Source: CAZQLE01 sp964593905
Lineage (GTDB): Bacteria > Chloroflexota > Anaerolineae > Anaerolineales > Anaerolineaceae
Reading direction: 5' to 3'
Assembly (NCBI GenBank): GCA_964593905.1
Contig: CAZQLE010000082.1
Location: 1 to 15,347, forward strand
Length of the DNA: 15,347 bases
The translations under genes and the position numbers were made by a program. Below the pieces are notes generated by a model. That model was not told the origin of the DNA. It worked only from the letters and a program-made list of their open reading frames with translations, and made no database searches. This document shows, piece after piece, positions 13,983-15,347 of this stretch (positions are counted from its first letter, which is position 1; the number at the start of each line of letters is the position of its first letter).

Positions 13983-14318
13983 ACCAATACCTCCAGACAA
14001 TAGAATCTAACCCAACAATATCGCCGCACCCTGGCAATGCAGAGTTCGGTGGGATTGAATGTGTGATAACCGGTAAATGCACTTAAGATCTAAGTGTTGT
14101 AACCCATTTTGTAAGGAAAAGTTATCGTGATTTAGAAAAGCGGGCCAATGGCTGTGAAGGATGTATGGCCTTGGGGAGGTAGTCCGCACATTTTCTCATC
14201 ACATTGTAGCAAAATATCAGGATTTTGCATTCAATGATTATGATGATTTTTGATCAAAAAGGGCTGAAATAAATTTCAGTCGTCCGCCGGGCGGTTTTCA
14301 TTCATAGGATGTGCAAAG
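13983..14318. other. Regulatory region upstream of the PTS operon, no gene
   Basis: About 335 nt between the EIIA start and the terminator of the next gene. Short open frames here look accidental. The region holds three perfect palindromes: CACTTA-N5-TAAGTG at 14080-14096, TTTTTGATCAAAAA at 14247-14260 and CTGAAATAAATTTCAG at 14264-14279. The last two lie upstream of a possible promoter; the first lies in the leader. Confidence 0.5.
14203..14234 (-). promoter_or_regulatory. Candidate PTS operon promoter
   Basis: On the minus strand, TGCTACAAT (14211-14203) is an extended -10. A TTGAAT (14234-14229) lies 20 nt before the TACAAT hexamer, too far for a good -35, so this would rely on the extended -10. 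It predicts a leader of roughly 210 nt before EIIA. Promoters nearer the gene cannot be excluded. Confidence 0.3.
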
Positions 14319-14358
14319 AAAAAACAGACCCGCCAGACTGGGTAGTGAGGCGGGCCTG
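14319..14358 (-). terminator. Intrinsic terminator of the DUF362 gene
   Basis: On the minus strand, CAGGCCCGCC (14358-14349) pairs with GGCGGGTCTG (14334-14325) over 10 bp with one G-U and a 14-nt loop, followed by six Ts (14324-14319). It lies 17 nt past the stop codon and insulates the PTS operon from upstream transcription. Confidence 0.88.
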
Positions 14359-14375
14359 TAAGATGCGGATCAGAT

Positions 14376-15347
14376 TTAAAGGGTGTGGTTGACAAAATCA
14401 ATCTGGCTATACCCTGCCCCCCAGGGGTTGCCGCGCTCATAAAGCCCCATTCCTTTTTGCGCAGCAAGACGCAGGTAGCGGTCTGCTTCGGCGTGAACCG
14501 ATTGCGTTTCTGCGTTAAGAAAATCCATCAAGACGCAGTCCAGCGCAACCGGGTCGCGTGAGAAGAACAGGCTTTTGGGGGTTTGCCCGCCAAAGGTAGA
14601 CCAGTTGGTGGGGCCGCGGCCGTCGCGGTGGGCAAAAATGGCGTCGCCAACGGTGAGAATGGTTTTGCCAAAGATCTGCGCTGTGCTGTAAATATCCACC
14701 ATCGGGTTATAGTCGGTGCGAAAACTGCCGCCTTCGAGGGGGTCAATGTAGTTGTGCAGTGTGGATGGTTTTTGAATGGACCCGAAGTGGTTTTTGAACC
14801 CGCCGGTGAACCCGCCTGCGCCGCTGTGACGCTTGAGAATGGGCATGTTGATCAGATAATCGGTTTCTACCAGCACATTGGTCATGCGATTATCTGCGTT
14901 GGGGGGGATCACGCCTGCCGGAGGATTAAAAACGATCGCCGGGCCGGTGAAAGCCGCCTTGCCGCGCTGTTCGCCAAAGGTTTGCACCCCAACAGCCCGC
15001 GCCCGCGCCGCAAACCGTTCAGGAATGGGCTTGATGGCATCGTAGACCCAGATGTTGGCGGGTTCGATGCCCCGGTTGGTTAAACCACGGATCAGGCTGC
15101 CCACCGGTTCATACACGGCATCGATGCAGCCCTGGCTTTCGGAACACAGGGTGATGGAGTTGAAATTGACCTTGATGGCTACTTTTTTGCCGCTGATGTT
15201 GCCGGGCAGCAAGACCTGCCAGGCGGCGTTGGCTGAAGACGTGTCGGTCAGTGCCATCAGGGCTTCATCGGTCATGGCGTCAATGGCGCTCTGATCGGCG
15301 TAATTCCAGTAGGCCGGGCTTTGCGTTGGGCCGGCCCAGTGATGGGC
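14376..15347 (-). CDS. DUF362 domain protein (5' end outside window)
   Basis: The frame stays open to the window edge, so these are the last 323 residues; an ATG at 15275 is internal. Family features are GKKVAIKVNFN, IWVYDA, the central TDYLINMPILKRH followed by GGFKNHFGSIQKP, and near the end LFFSRDPVALDCVLMDFL. These match the DUF362 fold. Its members are often called iron-sulfur or uncharacterised proteins, and their biochemical role is not established. No cysteine-rich ferredoxin domain is visible in the part seen, since the C-terminus ends without CxxCxxC. The missing N-terminus could hold a signal peptide. The terminator downstream makes it a separate transcript from the PTS operon. Confidence 0.85.
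   Translation of the reverse strand, partial: AHHWAGPTQSPAYWNYADQSAIDAMTDEALMALTDTSSANAAWQVLLPGNISGKKVAIKVNFNSITLCSESQGCIDAVYEPVGSLIRGLTNRGIEPANIWVYDAIKPIPERFAARARAVGVQTFGEQRGKAAFTGPAIVFNPPAGVIPPNADNRMTNVLVETDYLINMPILKRHSGAGGFTGGFKNHFGSIQKPSTLHNYIDPLEGGSFRTDYNPMVDIYSTAQIFGKTILTVGDAIFAHRDGRGPTNWSTFGGQTPKSLFFSRDPVALDCVLMDFLNAETQSVHAEADRYLRLAAQKGMGLYERGNPWGAGYSQIDFVNHTL

Noticed and set aside
14007..14189. Small 60-codon frame upstream of EIIA on the minus strand
   Set aside because: No ribosome-binding site, unlikely composition, and it runs through the palindromic leader.
14285..14298. CCGCCGGGCGGTTTT as a plus-strand terminator
   Set aside because: The stem would leave a loop of one to three nucleotides and no plus-strand gene lies upstream.

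Overview
The window is a dense stretch of bacterial chromosome, moderately GC-rich, with short intergenic gaps, TTGAC-type promoters and intrinsic terminators. A run of 10 Ns inside one gene marks it as a draft assembly or metagenome bin. I cannot search databases. The general flavour (an FtsX/MacB-type permease, a multi-PAS diguanylate cyclase, SurE, a DUF362 protein and a patchily distributed PTS) would fit Chloroflexota, for example Anaerolineae, but this is an impression only.

Layout. Positions 2-979 (+) hold the C-terminal part of an ABC transporter permease, closed by a strong terminator. Next, 1187-3487 (+) is a membrane-anchored four-PAS GGDEF protein. A tRNA-Arg(GCG) with its own promoter and terminator follows at 3575-3648. 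The 3649-4332 stretch is non-coding; it carries an exact 30-bp copy of the tRNA 3' end and copies of a REP-like repeat. surE (4333-5145, +) converges, with a 2-nt gap, on a minus-strand pair: a DeoR-family regulator (5968-6768) and a BtpA/SgcQ-family TIM-barrel protein (5148-5957). Then come ychF (6967-8037, -), a divergent tRNA-Leu(CAA) with encoded CCA (8089-8173) and a TauE/SafE-type membrane protein (8419-9189, +) interrupted by the N gap. A minus-strand phosphotransferase operon fills 9207-13982; in transcription order it encodes EIIA, EIIB and EIIC of the galactitol (GAT) type, a small unknown membrane protein, HPr and Enzyme I. The window ends inside a DUF362-family gene (14376-15347, -).

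How the genes may work together. The PTS operon looks self-sufficient: it encodes both general proteins and all sugar-specific ones, so a full phosphate relay from PEP to an unknown sugar or polyol can be made from one transcript. The DeoR + BtpA/SgcQ pair about 2.4 kb away is suggestive, because E. coli sgc combines a GAT-type PTS with a BtpA homologue (SgcQ) and a DeoR-family regulator (SgcR). A dispersed sgc-like locus is therefore a reasonable hypothesis but is not shown by the sequence. The most unusual non-coding observations are a perfect 12-bp inverted repeat covering both convergent stop codons of surE and the BtpA gene, the tRNA-Arg 3'-end duplication, and a group of palindromes upstream of the PTS operon.
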